Positions 1 through 8,339 of a stretch of 47,577 nt of DNA are shown here, in pieces. The stretch's first letter is position 1. Each line of letters starts with the position of its first letter. Below the pieces are notes generated by a model that saw only the letters and a program-made list of their open reading frames with translations, was not told the DNA's origin and did not search any database. The translations under genes and the position numbers were made by a program. Origin of the DNA: Bdellovibrionales bacterium (GTDB taxonomy: Bacteria > Bdellovibrionota > Bdellovibrionia > Bdellovibrionales > UBA1609); NCBI GenBank assembly GCA_019695175.1, contig JAIBAM010000020.1:1-47577 (forward strand), read 5' to 3'.

Positions 1-656
1 GCCACAATCTCAGCTCGTGATTTTTCTTCAGGACTATCTACCACACCCTCTAAAATAAACTTATTATTAACCGCACTGACTCTGACTTCAGGGTTGTTAA
101 TTTTTCTTTCAATAAATTGAGCAATTTTATTTTGCGCGGCCGGACTCAAGACAACAAAAGTTGTTGCCATTGAACCATATTGTTTAACTACACTATGAAT
201 TCGTTTCATATCTGAGGGCAAAAGTATTTGTCCATCCACAATCACTTTATTGTTCGCAATTTTTATGGAAATTCCATCAATGGTATTTAAGAGTGATTTG
301 ATTTCACGCGCCACTTTTACTAAATCTGTTTTTCTCACATCAATAGTAAAGGAATATAGAACTTCCCCTGTTTTCTTATCAATTACATTGAGAGTTCCAA
401 CCCCCACAGATTTTGGATTAAAACGCAAAGTCTGATCTGCAGGATTGTACTGCGCCTCTGTAAACTTTCTAAAAGTTCCTGTAACATTAATTTCCTTAGG
501 GGCATTGGGAATTTTTTGATCAAAATAAGTTCCCACAGACAGATTCAAATAATCAGTTTGGGTTTCTCCAGCAAAACAATTCCAAGAAAAAAGTAACAGG
601 AAGAATAAACCTCCTGATTTTTTCTGAATTATTTTTTGATTCCCAAATCCCCTCAT
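1..656 (-). CDS. cpaC: Tad pilus secretin CpaC/RcpA, N-terminal part (runs off window)
   Basis: The frame is open from an ATG at 656 to the window edge, giving about 218 residues. The start has a good ribosome site (GAAGGAAG). A hydrophobic signal peptide (about residues 14-30, ending CFAGE) is followed by a pilus-secretin N-terminal domain (about 32-108) and then BON-like repeats, the arrangement of CpaC/RcpA-type outer-membrane secretins. The secretin barrel itself would lie outside the window. It follows cpaB by 22 bp, the usual Tad order. The family role is the outer-membrane channel for Flp pili. The gene is cut only by the window end; nothing suggests it is broken. Confidence 0.85.
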   Translation of the reverse strand, partial: MRGFGNQKIIQKKSGGLFFLLLFSWNCFAGETQTDYLNLSVGTYFDQKIPNAPKEINVTGTFRKFTEAQYNPADQTLRFNPKSVGVGTLNVIDKKTGEVLYSFTIDVRKTDLVKVAREIKSLLNTIDGISIKIANNKVIVDGQILLPSDMKRIHSVVKQYGSMATTFVVLSPAAQNKIAQFIERKINNPEVRVSAVNNKFILEGVVDSPEEKSRAEIV

Positions 657-678
657 ATCTTCCTTCTCTATTCTTACT

Positions 679-1539
679 TTATAAATTTTGAAAGGGTCCC
701 TGTTTTTTAGGTGCTGGTGCAGGAGTTGGAGGAGTCACGGCTGTAGGTTGCCGCATAAATTGCTGTTGAATCACTGCTTGAGGTACTTCCTCCACTAAAC
801 TTTCAACAGTCACATTGGGATATCTTTTTCTGGTGTGATCACTTGGATGCCTTAAAGTGATAAACAAAGCCCCTGGTGAGGTCGATAAAATATAAATTAA
901 TTTTTGCGAATCCTCAGGACTAGCTTCAATGGTAATAGTTGAAAAGGTGGTATCCCCCCGCAATCGAACCATTCCTGCTTTTTCAAAAAATCTTGGCATT
1001 TCATTGGTCACGCGAACGCCCGTAGCCAAAATCACTACATCTTGCATTAATGTTTTCACTTCTCTTCTCTGATTTGGTGGTTTACCCACGTCTAATGCCG
1101 TGATCAAATCGACTCGGTCCCCTGGATTTAACAACTTAGCAACCCCTCTCATTTCGTCAATGGGAATGGTGACGGCTCTCTTGCTGGGTGCCACCTGCAA
1201 AGCTAAGCCTGTCATTGTTCCGGGTTGAATAATTTTATTTTCTAAAATTTGCTCCCCTTTTCTTATGGGAGCTAATGCCACCTGACCGACAGCCAGTTCG
1301 GGATCTGTCACCACACTAGGTTCTTTAAAAGAATCCGGACGTTCCACCATTTCTAGCATGGTTTCATCAATAGTCTGCATATCGTCTATGTCTTTTGCGG
1401 CAACAACAACTCTAGATTTCTTTCCATATTTTTCCATCACCTCACGACTTTTTTGCTCGGTATAACTATAAAGTAAAAACACCGCAAAAAGCGCCGCCCC
1501 CACGGAAATCCAAAGCGTTCTCGTCTCATTTTTATTCAT
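679..1539 (-). CDS. cpaB: Flp pilus assembly protein CpaB/RcpC
   Basis: Encodes 286 residues with an N-terminal membrane anchor (about residues 5-22), then an SAF domain beginning VVVAAKDIDDMQTID and an RcpC/CpaB-type domain (sequences such as VTIPIDEMRGVAKLLNPGD). A Pro-rich tail ends the protein. I chose the ATG at 1539 over the upstream ATG at 1563 because AAGAGGAAAAG sits 6-8 bases before it and the extra eight residues would put charge before the anchor. CpaB is a periplasmic partner of the CpaC secretin. It lies between the TadE-like pilin genes and cpaC in one operon. Confidence 0.9.
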   Translation of the reverse strand: MNKNETRTLWISVGAALFAVFLLYSYTEQKSREVMEKYGKKSRVVVAAKDIDDMQTIDETMLEMVERPDSFKEPSVVTDPELAVGQVALAPIRKGEQILENKIIQPGTMTGLALQVAPSKRAVTIPIDEMRGVAKLLNPGDRVDLITALDVGKPPNQRREVKTLMQDVVILATGVRVTNEMPRFFEKAGMVRLRGDTTFSTITIEASPEDSQKLIYILSTSPGALFITLRHPSDHTRKRYPNVTVESLVEEVPQAVIQQQFMRQPTAVTPPTPAPAPKKQGPFQNL

Positions 1540-1584
1540 AAAAACTTTTCCTCTTATCTGCAATGATCTTAAGTTGAGTGAACT

Positions 1585-2106
1585 TCAGGATCCTCCACAA
1601 GTTGAATCTAAACAAATTCCATAAGTAATCATAATCCAAACCGGCCCCACTTCGACGCTCTGATTTCTGGGTTGTATAGTAAATATTTTATCCAGATGAT
1701 CTTGATCTTTTGCCCCCGTTCTAGGACTAGGATAACCGACAGCTAAAGGACGCCTTGAGGCAAAAAATCCTTCCTGATTTGAAGGTGCATCCTCAGCACC
1801 AACAGAATGAAGCCTTACCCCTTTGTTTTTATAACTCAAAGGAATGGGCGAATTAGACTGACCAATATCACGGAACAAAACTAGGTCCGTTCGATTTCTA
1901 AATGTTTCAAAAGCATAAGTCCTGGAAGATATAGATTGAAGAATCGCGGTATGAATAACCCCAAAAAAGCCCAGTGAATAAGCCACCAACATAATAAAAA
2001 TAACCAGAAGTGGAACCACTTCCACAATAGCCATTCCACGACTATTCAGGCAACGGCGATGGTCCCCCTTTTTATTCTTAATTTGTATTTTAACATCCAT
2101 TATCAT
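1585..2106 (-). CDS. TadE-like pilus-associated protein
   Basis: About 173 residues. A basic leader ends at SRGMAIVEVVPLLVIFIM, the TadE-type arrangement of a G-x-A-x-x-E motif followed by one transmembrane helix (class III prepilin-like). The rest is a periplasmic domain with a C-terminal Cys pair region (CLDSTCGGS). The start at 2106 or 2100 overlaps the end of the upstream gene (stop at 2090-2092) by up to 17 bases, implying translational coupling. TadE-type pseudopilins are processed by the Tad prepilin peptidase and are needed for pilus assembly. Exact start uncertain. Confidence 0.7.
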   Translation of the reverse strand: MIMDVKIQIKNKKGDHRRCLNSRGMAIVEVVPLLVIFIMLVAYSLGFFGVIHTAILQSISSRTYAFETFRNRTDLVLFRDIGQSNSPIPLSYKNKGVRLHSVGAEDAPSNQEGFFASRRPLAVGYPSPRTGAKDQDHLDKIFTIQPRNQSVEVGPVWIMITYGICLDSTCGGS

Positions 2107-2704
2107 CGTAGGACCTATATCCACTTTCCAAAGTATTATTGGTGTAACTTGACATACCAGCGGGAACACTCAAAGAACGAATGGCTTGCCAACGTTTCTG
2201 GACAAACTGTAAACACTCCGATTCAGAAGTCTCCCTACCAAGATAGGACGCAATGAAGGTATTAAAACTGGATCCACTCCCATCCCCTAGAGCTGCAGTA
2301 CTTCCATAAAAAGGGATTTCAAAATCTAGAATTCTTGCAATAAAATTTGTTCCCACACCCCAAAATTGATTGGGATTAGAACCTTGTTGTCGATAGGCCG
2401 GATAAACTTGGGTCATATCTCCTATTTGAGGAGTTCCTGAAACTTCAAACCAGCCACTCGTATACAGTCGATTCACTTGCGGATTTGAAATCAATTCAGC
2501 ATATTTTTGTCGAGCCCTTGCTATTTGCATAGTAGGATTAATATGTCCTGGAAAATAATTTCTTGCTGCGGAAAAAGTAATGTACTGAGTCAGTTCAGCC
2601 ACTGTTAAAGAAAGCGATAAAGCCAATAAGATCGCAGAAAGCCCCATAACTAAAACTAAAGCGAATAGAAAATCCACTGAAATCATACCTTTGTTTCGTC
2701 TCAT
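2090..2704 (-). CDS. TadE/TadG-like pseudopilin
   Basis: Encodes 204 residues. The N-terminus MRRNKGMISVDFLFALVLVM has the G-M-x-x-x-[DE]-F signature of a class III-type prepilin leader followed by a hydrophobic helix (about residues 8-32). The remaining periplasmic domain has no recognisable fold to me. The ATG at 2704 overlaps the stop of the upstream pilin-like gene (ATGA at 2704-2701) and has GGGGAAGA before it; the longer reading to 2785 only covers the upstream gene out of frame. Its position between other pilin-like genes supports a Tad role. Confidence 0.7.
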   Translation of the reverse strand: MRRNKGMISVDFLFALVLVMGLSAILLALSLSLTVAELTQYITFSAARNYFPGHINPTMQIARARQKYAELISNPQVNRLYTSGWFEVSGTPQIGDMTQVYPAYRQQGSNPNQFWGVGTNFIARILDFEIPFYGSTAALGDGSGSSFNTFIASYLGRETSESECLQFVQKRWQAIRSLSVPAGMSSYTNNTLESGYRSYDDNGC

Positions 2705-2952
2705 TTTAATTCTTCCCCACGACTTGAAATATGACGGCCATGTTGTGAAGGATGAAATGGAGCGCCAGAGGAAGGACTCATCCAAACTCCGTTTTGCAAC
2801 ATTCCAGAGACCCTTTGCCAGGGGGAACTTACTATTTCATTTATAAGTTGATTTTGTTTAAACTGATTAGAAACAAGTGTTCCCACTAAAAGAAAAATAA
2901 CTAATATCAAAACAGCCTCAGTTACAGCTTGGCCTTGATTATCAATTACCAT
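2701..2952 (-). CDS. Small pilin-like protein of the Tad operon
   Basis: Encodes 83 residues: MVIDNQGQAVTEAVLILVIF is a pilin-type N-terminus (Q-G-Q-A-x-T-E followed by a long hydrophobic helix), then a short polar tail rich in Ser, Pro and His. GGGAAG before the ATG at 2952 decides this start over 3006. It overlaps the 3' end of the prepilin peptidase gene by 7 bp and the next gene by 4 bp, so it is translated within the operon. It could be a minor Flp-type pilin or a third TadE-like pseudopilin; the sequence does not decide. Confidence 0.65.
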   Translation of the reverse strand: MVIDNQGQAVTEAVLILVIFLLVGTLVSNQFKQNQLINEIVSSPWQRVSGMLQNGVWMSPSSGAPFHPSQHGRHISSRGEELK

Positions 2953-3458
2953 AAAACACTTCCCTTCCAACGTGAAAGAGCCAAAACTGTGATCCATCCA
3001 AAACACAATGCCGCAGCAAAAGGGATTTTATGTAAAGAGTTTATCTCCGCCTTTTTAAAATAAACTATAGCGACTGTTGAAAGCATGAGATTCTTAAACT
3101 CACCCGCTACAATGGCTCGAATGAGACCTAGAACAGCCCCCCAAACCAGGGACCAAATAAGAACAGACAGAACCGTGGACCAGTGACTGACCATTCCAAA
3201 AGCTAACATTAGTTTTAAATCACCGGCACCTACGACACCCATACTTACCAGAGGCAATAAAGTTATGGCTGCGACACCAAACCCCAATAATCCTATTTGC
3301 AAACCAACCCAACGATAAAACAAAATTTGTGCAATAACCCCTAAAACCAATAGTATCAAAATATGTCGATTGGGAACTTTTCCCATTTTTAAATCGTCCA
3401 CAAGTCCGACAAGTAAAACTAAAGAAGGAGCCCCCCAGGTAAAGACATTCTCCATCAT
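2946..3458 (-). CDS. cpaA: Tad prepilin peptidase (A24A family, CpaA/TadV)
   Basis: 170 residues, the size of single-domain TadV/CpaA peptidases. It is multi-membrane-spanning and carries the two aspartate motifs of the A24 family: an early D in GLVDDLKMGKVPN and the GxGDxKL motif as GAGDLKLM. These aspartates cleave class III prepilin leaders in the inner membrane, here presumably of the Flp and TadE-like proteins of the same operon. The ATG at 3458 overlaps the upstream stop as ATGA and is preceded by GGAGG; a second ATG follows immediately at 3455. Confidence 0.88.
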   Translation of the reverse strand: MMENVFTWGAPSLVLLVGLVDDLKMGKVPNRHILILLVLGVIAQILFYRWVGLQIGLLGFGVAAITLLPLVSMGVVGAGDLKLMLAFGMVSHWSTVLSVLIWSLVWGAVLGLIRAIVAGEFKNLMLSTVAIVYFKKAEINSLHKIPFAAALCFGWITVLALSRWKGSVLW

Positions 3459-3658
3459 GGCCCTCCAGGAGCTTGCCACCTTGTGGTTTTCCCATCCGAA
3501 GTTATAAATTTATTTCCAATAGAAATGTTTCTTTCAATGCGGGCCGCAAGCCTGGGACCCGATTTTTTAAAAGTGGCCAAAGGACCCAGATCACCTAAAA
3601 AAACTCCTAAAATAATATAGGCGTAGATTCCTAACAATAGAACTAATTCTGTTGTCAT
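3455..3658 (-). CDS. Small membrane protein of the Tad operon, unknown function
   Basis: 67 residues with one N-terminal transmembrane helix (about residues 4-22) followed by a basic and polar tail (sequences such as FKKSGPRLAARIERN). The ATG at 3658 has an AGGAGG ribosome site four bases away. It sits between flp and the prepilin peptidase and overlaps the latter by 4 bp, so it is very likely co-expressed. I do not recognise the family. It is not a pilin, since the helix starts at once without a cleavable leader. Confidence 0.6.
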   Translation of the reverse strand: MTTELVLLLGIYAYIILGVFLGDLGPLATFKKSGPRLAARIERNISIGNKFITSDGKTTRWQAPGGP

Positions 3659-3759
3659 CAGTCCTCCTGACTCGGGCTAGTGACCTATCCACTATCAATA
3701 TAAAAAAATAATTTATTTTAATTTTAATTCACTTCTAAGAATAAAAGTGGCTTCCCAGT

Positions 3760-3957
3760 TTACCCACCATCACCCGATCCAAAATTACCAATTTTTCCAC
3801 TGACATCATCCATTTTACCTTTCACCGCCGCAATAATTTGATTTTTAAATAAAAAGGCAACTGCAATCACCACAACTAAAAGTAAAATGTACTCAGAAAC
3901 ACCCTGAGCCGATTCGTCTTTTAAAAGTTTATTATAGAAACTTTTGATGCTCTTCAT
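3760..3957 (-). CDS. flp: Flp/Fap-type major pilin
   Basis: 65 residues, the usual Flp size. The leader ends in KDESAQGVSEYILLLVVVIA, the Flp pattern of G-x-x-x-[EY] before a hydrophobic helix (about residues 20-40), followed by a short Gly/Asp-rich tail (NFGSGDGG). A GGAGGG site precedes the ATG. It is the first gene of the operon, which is usual for the highly expressed pilin. About 100 bp separate it from the next gene. The leader should be cleaved by the peptidase at 2946-3458. Confidence 0.9.
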   Translation of the reverse strand: MKSIKSFYNKLLKDESAQGVSEYILLLVVVIAVAFLFKNQIIAAVKGKMDDVSGKIGNFGSGDGG

Positions 3958-4224
3958 TCTCCCTCCAAATTCCCCTATTTAATTAAATAAATTAAATTCT
4001 TATACACTTTTTAATTTAAAGTCTGTTCCTAGATCCCTATCGGCAGTCTCAACGTCCTACCTTAGGATTCTCAACAAGAAATACTTGAAAAATTAGGGAT
4101 TCTTTGGAACGCATCCCAAACTGAATCCCCCATCAAAGTCTGTATAAAGATTTGACAGACGCCCATTTCATTGACCGAAGCACAATTCCCGCGGCAAACT
4201 GAGGCTCTAGATTGGATAGCTTAT

Positions 4225-5817
4225 ATGACAAAACATAAAAAATTTATCTTCATCTTTTTTTTTGGGATCCAGACCTTCGCCTTTTCTCAAAATAATGAAA
4301 GCAATCGATTCAAAAGCGCTGTCGATGAACTCCTTACCATCCGCTCGATCAGTGTTTTAGGTTTCACTGATAATTTACAGGGAATTTACGCTCGTCCCCT
4401 AGAGTCCCACTTAACTGAACTCCTTGGAAAAAATCACCATTGGGATCTGCTTCCAGTGAACTTAGTCGGTCCCCTATTTAGTCCCGAAGAGTTAGAAGAG
4501 GATGTGGAAAAATCAAAAAGCATAGCTGCTTCGTTATCGGCAGACGCCTTTTTTGTGTCACGAATTTCCAAAGGCCCACAAGGGGTTTATATTATTTTGA
4601 GCCTTTTCTTAAAACAAGATGGTCAACTTTTATTTAGCGAATCATTTAAAGACGATTCTCAATTTGAAATTAGTGACTTAAAAATCGAAATCGAAAAATT
4701 GTTAAAAAAAATATTAAATAAAATTCCCTATCAAGGACGAATCCTTAGTCGAGAAGGTCAAAGGGTCACACTCAACATGGGTGCCAATGATGGCCTTCAG
4801 TCAGGTCAAGTTTTAAGTGTGGTGCAAATCATCGACATGAAACGGCATCCTAAGTTTCATTTTCTCATCAGTACTGAAAAGGAAGTTTTAGGAAAAGTGA
4901 AAATATTAAAAATTGACGAAACCCTTAGTTTTGGTTCTATTCTCACGGAACGAGAAAGGGGTGTTATACAAAAAAATGCAAAAATTCTAACTTCGGATTT
5001 TGTATCCTATTCTGCTGAGACTACCCTAGATGATAATAAAGAAGATGATTTCATCCAACGACCTGAATCTAAAATGAGCTTTGGTGAAAATCCCCAGTCC
5101 TGGGTCCCTACTCCCCAACCCACTTTTGGTCAGGTGGGGGCTCGGATCGGAAACTCTATATACTCAACCAACACAACATTACAAAGTGTGGGTTCACTGG
5201 AATCATCAACATACCTTGCACCGAGCGTGATTCTGGACGGTGAAATTTGGATTACAAATCATATTTCTTTTCATACCAGTTTTAAACAAGGATTAATGCA
5301 AGTCAAAAACCCGCGTTCGGGTTCCAGTCCAAGCAAATTAAATCAATCATTAACATCCTATGATTTTCTTTTTGGTTACAACTTCAGACTGAGTCCCAGT
5401 ATTTGGGGACCCAACTTGGAAGTCCTATTAGGTTACTTGAGTTCGCGATCCTACGTGGACAACGCCTCTCCACAAGTTTATACCACAACAAACTATACTG
5501 GAGTTAAAACTGGGATCCGTGGGGATTTTCCCATTTTGGCAGAGCAAAAATGGTTTGCCGGAGCGCAAATATATATGGTTTTACAACCAAAACTGAGCGA
5601 AACTCCTGTCTCATCAGGAAGTTCTTCACAAACCACAATAAATAATTTTGGATTGTATGCCTTTAAAAAGTTATCAGAACGAACCAAATTGACTGTTTCT
5701 TTGGACTTTGAACAGTATTCAAATAACTTTTCAGGTACAGGAACCCGTGCTGAACCAGCCACCAGCTCCAGTCAACGATTGACCACAATGTCGTGTGGTT
5801 TAAATTATCTTTTTTAA
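4225..5817 (+). CDS. Exported protein with likely C-terminal outer-membrane beta-barrel
   Basis: About 530 residues from the ATG at 4225, where a clear signal peptide begins (MTKHKKFIFIFFFGIQTFAF, cleavage near SQ). The first 130 mature residues look like a small alpha/beta domain that senses or binds something; a middle segment (GRILSREGQRVTLNMGANDG) resembles FlgT-C-like or SH3-like repeats. The last ~230 residues are rich in alternating polar/aromatic strands and end in GLNYLF, a C-terminal Phe typical of outer-membrane barrels. Family not recognised. It is divergent from the Tad operon, and a link to pilus work is only possible. A start at 4171 is less likely because it would precede the signal peptide. 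Confidence 0.7.
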   Translation: MTKHKKFIFIFFFGIQTFAFSQNNESNRFKSAVDELLTIRSISVLGFTDNLQGIYARPLESHLTELLGKNHHWDLLPVNLVGPLFSPEELEEDVEKSKSIAASLSADAFFVSRISKGPQGVYIILSLFLKQDGQLLFSESFKDDSQFEISDLKIEIEKLLKKILNKIPYQGRILSREGQRVTLNMGANDGLQSGQVLSVVQIIDMKRHPKFHFLISTEKEVLGKVKILKIDETLSFGSILTERERGVIQKNAKILTSDFVSYSAETTLDDNKEDDFIQRPESKMSFGENPQSWVPTPQPTFGQVGARIGNSIYSTNTTLQSVGSLESSTYLAPSVILDGEIWITNHISFHTSFKQGLMQVKNPRSGSSPSKLNQSLTSYDFLFGYNFRLSPSIWGPNLEVLLGYLSSRSYVDNASPQVYTTTNYTGVKTGIRGDFPILAEQKWFAGAQIYMVLQPKLSETPVSSGSSSQTTINNFGLYAFKKLSERTKLTVSLDFEQYSNNFSGTGTRAEPATSSSQRLTTMSCGLNYLF

Positions 5818-5918
5818 AAAAAATCTTTAACGGCAAAAAAAGAAGCTTTATGCTAAAAAGTTTTCACAGCCATTTTGATACGGCACTTTACTGATAACAA
5901 AATTTTAAAAGTCTTATC

Positions 5919-6959
5919 TTAGTTTCCAGTTGAGCATTCAGAACGGATGAAACTTTTCTGATCAATATTTTTATAAATACCTTCAAGTAAATTTGACGGT
6001 ATCTGGAACCCTTTGACGCTAAAATCATAGGATTGGGGGTTCGCACCTTGAGCAGTTGGTGCGGGAGCATTTTTGGTACCATCTGATGGAATTGATGGCT
6101 TTCTCCTCACTTGAGTTCTTCTCTTAGGCTGAATCCAAAAGTCCTCCTTAAAAGAACTCAAAAGATTACTTGCGCCTGTCACATTATTTTTTAAGAAATC
6201 AACCAAACGGGAACTTACCCTTATTAAGGAAGCGTCCTTTGGGTTGTCGCCTCCAAATTGTAGCATCTGTGTGATTCCAATCTGCAAATCAACTTCCTGT
6301 TGACAAATGGTACTAGTAAAAGTTTTCCAAACCGTCGCTTGAATTTGTTTTTGCGATCCAATTTTATTAAATCTATAGACACGGACTTCATTGGAAGGTT
6401 CTCCTATTATATCCAAACTAAATCCATTTGCCACCCCCAATGTTTTTGAAGAGGGCCTAAAAGTTTTAATACTTCCATCACTGTCTTCCTTTACTGTAAA
6501 ACTGATTGTTGAGTTTGTTGAATTCGTGACTTTAAATAATTCCCCAAACTGAGATAAGATATTCGACATTGAAGCGGCTAAATAAGTGACTCTGACACTG
6601 TTTAAATCCCCTGAACTAGGGGATGCAGAATTATTTTTTAACAACTGTACTAAATATTGGTGCTGAGTTTCCCAAGAAAGTTCCACATGGGGGTTTTTAG
6701 ATCGAATTTCATAATCTGTAGTCACAACTTTTGATTGTTCGTTGGACTGTGCCTCTAGTTTTTGAAGTATTTCCACCAGTTGTGGTAGATTCTTAATACT
6801 TTGATTGGCCCCTGTTCCAGTTTTGTTTCTATCCGACTTATTTATTGGAATTCTAATTCTATGGATTTTATCATTCGAACAACCGCAAAGGCCCAACAAT
6901 ATTATCAGGGCGGGGGGGGAAATCCATCTTGAGGGCTTTTTTTTAAACACAAAACTCAT
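5919..6959 (-). CDS. Predicted lipoprotein of unknown function
   Basis: 346 residues with a basic N-terminus, hydrophobic stretch and lipobox L-C-G-C (cysteine about residue 27) followed by SND, so it should be lipid-anchored; the residue after Cys is Ser, favouring outer-membrane sorting under the E. coli rule. The mature part is Ser/Thr/Asn-rich with no motif I recognise; a linker near residues 290-315 is rich in Pro and basic residues. It converges with the barrel protein upstream. Function unknown. Confidence 0.7.
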   Translation of the reverse strand: MSFVFKKKPSRWISPPALIILLGLCGCSNDKIHRIRIPINKSDRNKTGTGANQSIKNLPQLVEILQKLEAQSNEQSKVVTTDYEIRSKNPHVELSWETQHQYLVQLLKNNSASPSSGDLNSVRVTYLAASMSNILSQFGELFKVTNSTNSTISFTVKEDSDGSIKTFRPSSKTLGVANGFSLDIIGEPSNEVRVYRFNKIGSQKQIQATVWKTFTSTICQQEVDLQIGITQMLQFGGDNPKDASLIRVSSRLVDFLKNNVTGASNLLSSFKEDFWIQPKRRTQVRRKPSIPSDGTKNAPAPTAQGANPQSYDFSVKGFQIPSNLLEGIYKNIDQKSFIRSECSTGN

Positions 6960-7222
6960 TTATTAATTCCTTTTTTCCTTCCTGGATTATCTGAATTTTT
7001 TTCAATTTCAGACCTCAAAAAGATTCCACGTCTATACACTAAGTTCCAACAATTCTTGTAAAGCAAACTAAATGCCACCTTTTCTAAATTTATGTAGGAA
7101 AAAGATTTCAATTTTGGTTATGTTGCTTAACAGGGAACCAAAGATCATGAGCCCAAGGATCACGACGATTTTTGTCCTTGAAGACAAAATAAGTCACAAT
7201 TTTAAAAAGGAGATATTTGGAA

Positions 7223-7816
7223 ATGACCACCCCATTACCTCAACTTGTTATTTTAGCTTCGGGTTCAGGTTCCACCTTTGATTATTTATTACATAGTTCA
7301 TTAAAAGGGCTGCTACGGGCCAAAATTGTCAGTTTAGTTGTTAATAAGCCTAATACCGGGGCAATGAGTATTGCCCTAAACCATAATATTCCTGCCTTTG
7401 AAATTAACAAAAAAAACTTTTCAAATGAATCGTCTTGGGATTTAGAAATGTGCCAAAAGGTCACTCCTTTCCAACCGGATCTCATTATCCTTGCTGGATT
7501 CAATCAATTGCTTGGCCCCCTATTTCTAGCGCAATTTAAAGGGAAGGTTATGAATATCCATCCCTCTCTTCTTCCTCATTTTGGAGGCAAGGGAATGTAT
7601 GGAAACCACATTCATAAAGCTGTGATTGAATCTAAAGTAAAAAAATCTGGAATTACGATTCATTGGGTCAGTGAACATTACGACGATGGCCCTATCATTG
7701 CGCAAAAGGAAGTTCTCATTGAGAATAATGAGACCGTCTCTTCATTGGAGCAAAAAATAAAACTCCAGGAAAAACAATTTTATGTAGAAATAATTAACAA
7801 AATTTTAATAAAATGA
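7223..7816 (+). CDS. purN: Phosphoribosylglycinamide formyltransferase
   Basis: 197 residues, about the PurN family length. Motifs: an N-terminal phosphate-binding loop (ASGSGSTFDYL, compare SGNGSN), the NIHPSLLPHFGG folate/formyl-transfer motif with the conserved Asn and His, and the loop HYDDGPIIAQ carrying the catalytic-type Asp. It transfers a formyl group from 10-formyl-THF to GAR in purine synthesis. The ATG at 7223 has AAGGAGA about ten bases upstream; an in-frame TTG two codons earlier is the alternative. It stands alone here, without other pur genes. Confidence 0.88.
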   Translation: MTTPLPQLVILASGSGSTFDYLLHSSLKGLLRAKIVSLVVNKPNTGAMSIALNHNIPAFEINKKNFSNESSWDLEMCQKVTPFQPDLIILAGFNQLLGPLFLAQFKGKVMNIHPSLLPHFGGKGMYGNHIHKAVIESKVKKSGITIHWVSEHYDDGPIIAQKEVLIENNETVSSLEQKIKLQEKQFYVEIINKILIK

Positions 7817-8045
7817 GGATCTCCTTTTGAAGAGCAAACCCGAACCCTGCAAACCAATAAAAGCGATGGAAATTCAAATGAAGTTCCTCTCATTTTTTGG
7901 CAGAGTGAGAGTCCCTAGCGTATGGCATAAGTTTCGCATAAAAGAAAAGTTGCTCATTTGTGAAAAAAATATGGTTGTAGTGAGCGTGCAATATCACTTA
8001 ATTAAAATTTAACGTCTTTGATTTTATTTATAGTACCAAAAAAAT

Positions 8046-8339
8046 ATGGAACCAATAAATTTTGTAGACTACAAAACATTTAATAAGTTTCTAGCTGTAA
8101 TGCTTCAGGAAAAACGTATGGAACAGCATCAAACTCTAAATCAGATGGCGATCCAAATTGGTTTGTCCCAACAAGACCTGTCTAATCTAGAGCTTGGGAC
8201 AATTGATTCACCGATAGACTCACAGCTACTTTCTAAAATTGTGGATGCCTATCAAATCAATTCTACCGAGATAAATGTTCTTTTAAAAATGGCTAGTGTT
8301 TCTCGACTCGTTGAACTCATAAAGGTATTGGATGAATAG
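8046..8339 (+). CDS. XRE-type helix-turn-helix protein (first of a coupled pair)
   Basis: 97 residues. About residues 26-75 have the Xre/Cro pattern: TLNQMAIQIGLSQQDLSNLE gives the recognition helix, followed by a region like the third and fourth helices. No further domain. The start has no evident Shine-Dalgarno site (AT-rich AAAAAAAT). Its end overlaps the next gene by eight bases (ATGAATAG), so the two are probably made together. Likely a small DNA-binding regulator; target unknown. Candidate targets are the neighbouring enzymes. Confidence 0.65.
   Translation: MEPINFVDYKTFNKFLAVMLQEKRMEQHQTLNQMAIQIGLSQQDLSNLELGTIDSPIDSQLLSKIVDAYQINSTEINVLLKMASVSRLVELIKVLDE

Noticed and set aside
3958-4020. 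AT-rich boxes upstream of flp as a sigma-70 promoter
   Set aside because: TATAAG-like boxes occur, but without a convincing -35 at the right distance.
7827-8012. 61-codon frame after purN
   Set aside because: TTG start, no ribosome site, odd composition. The purN frame itself also continues about 34 codons after its stop, but nothing shows it is used.
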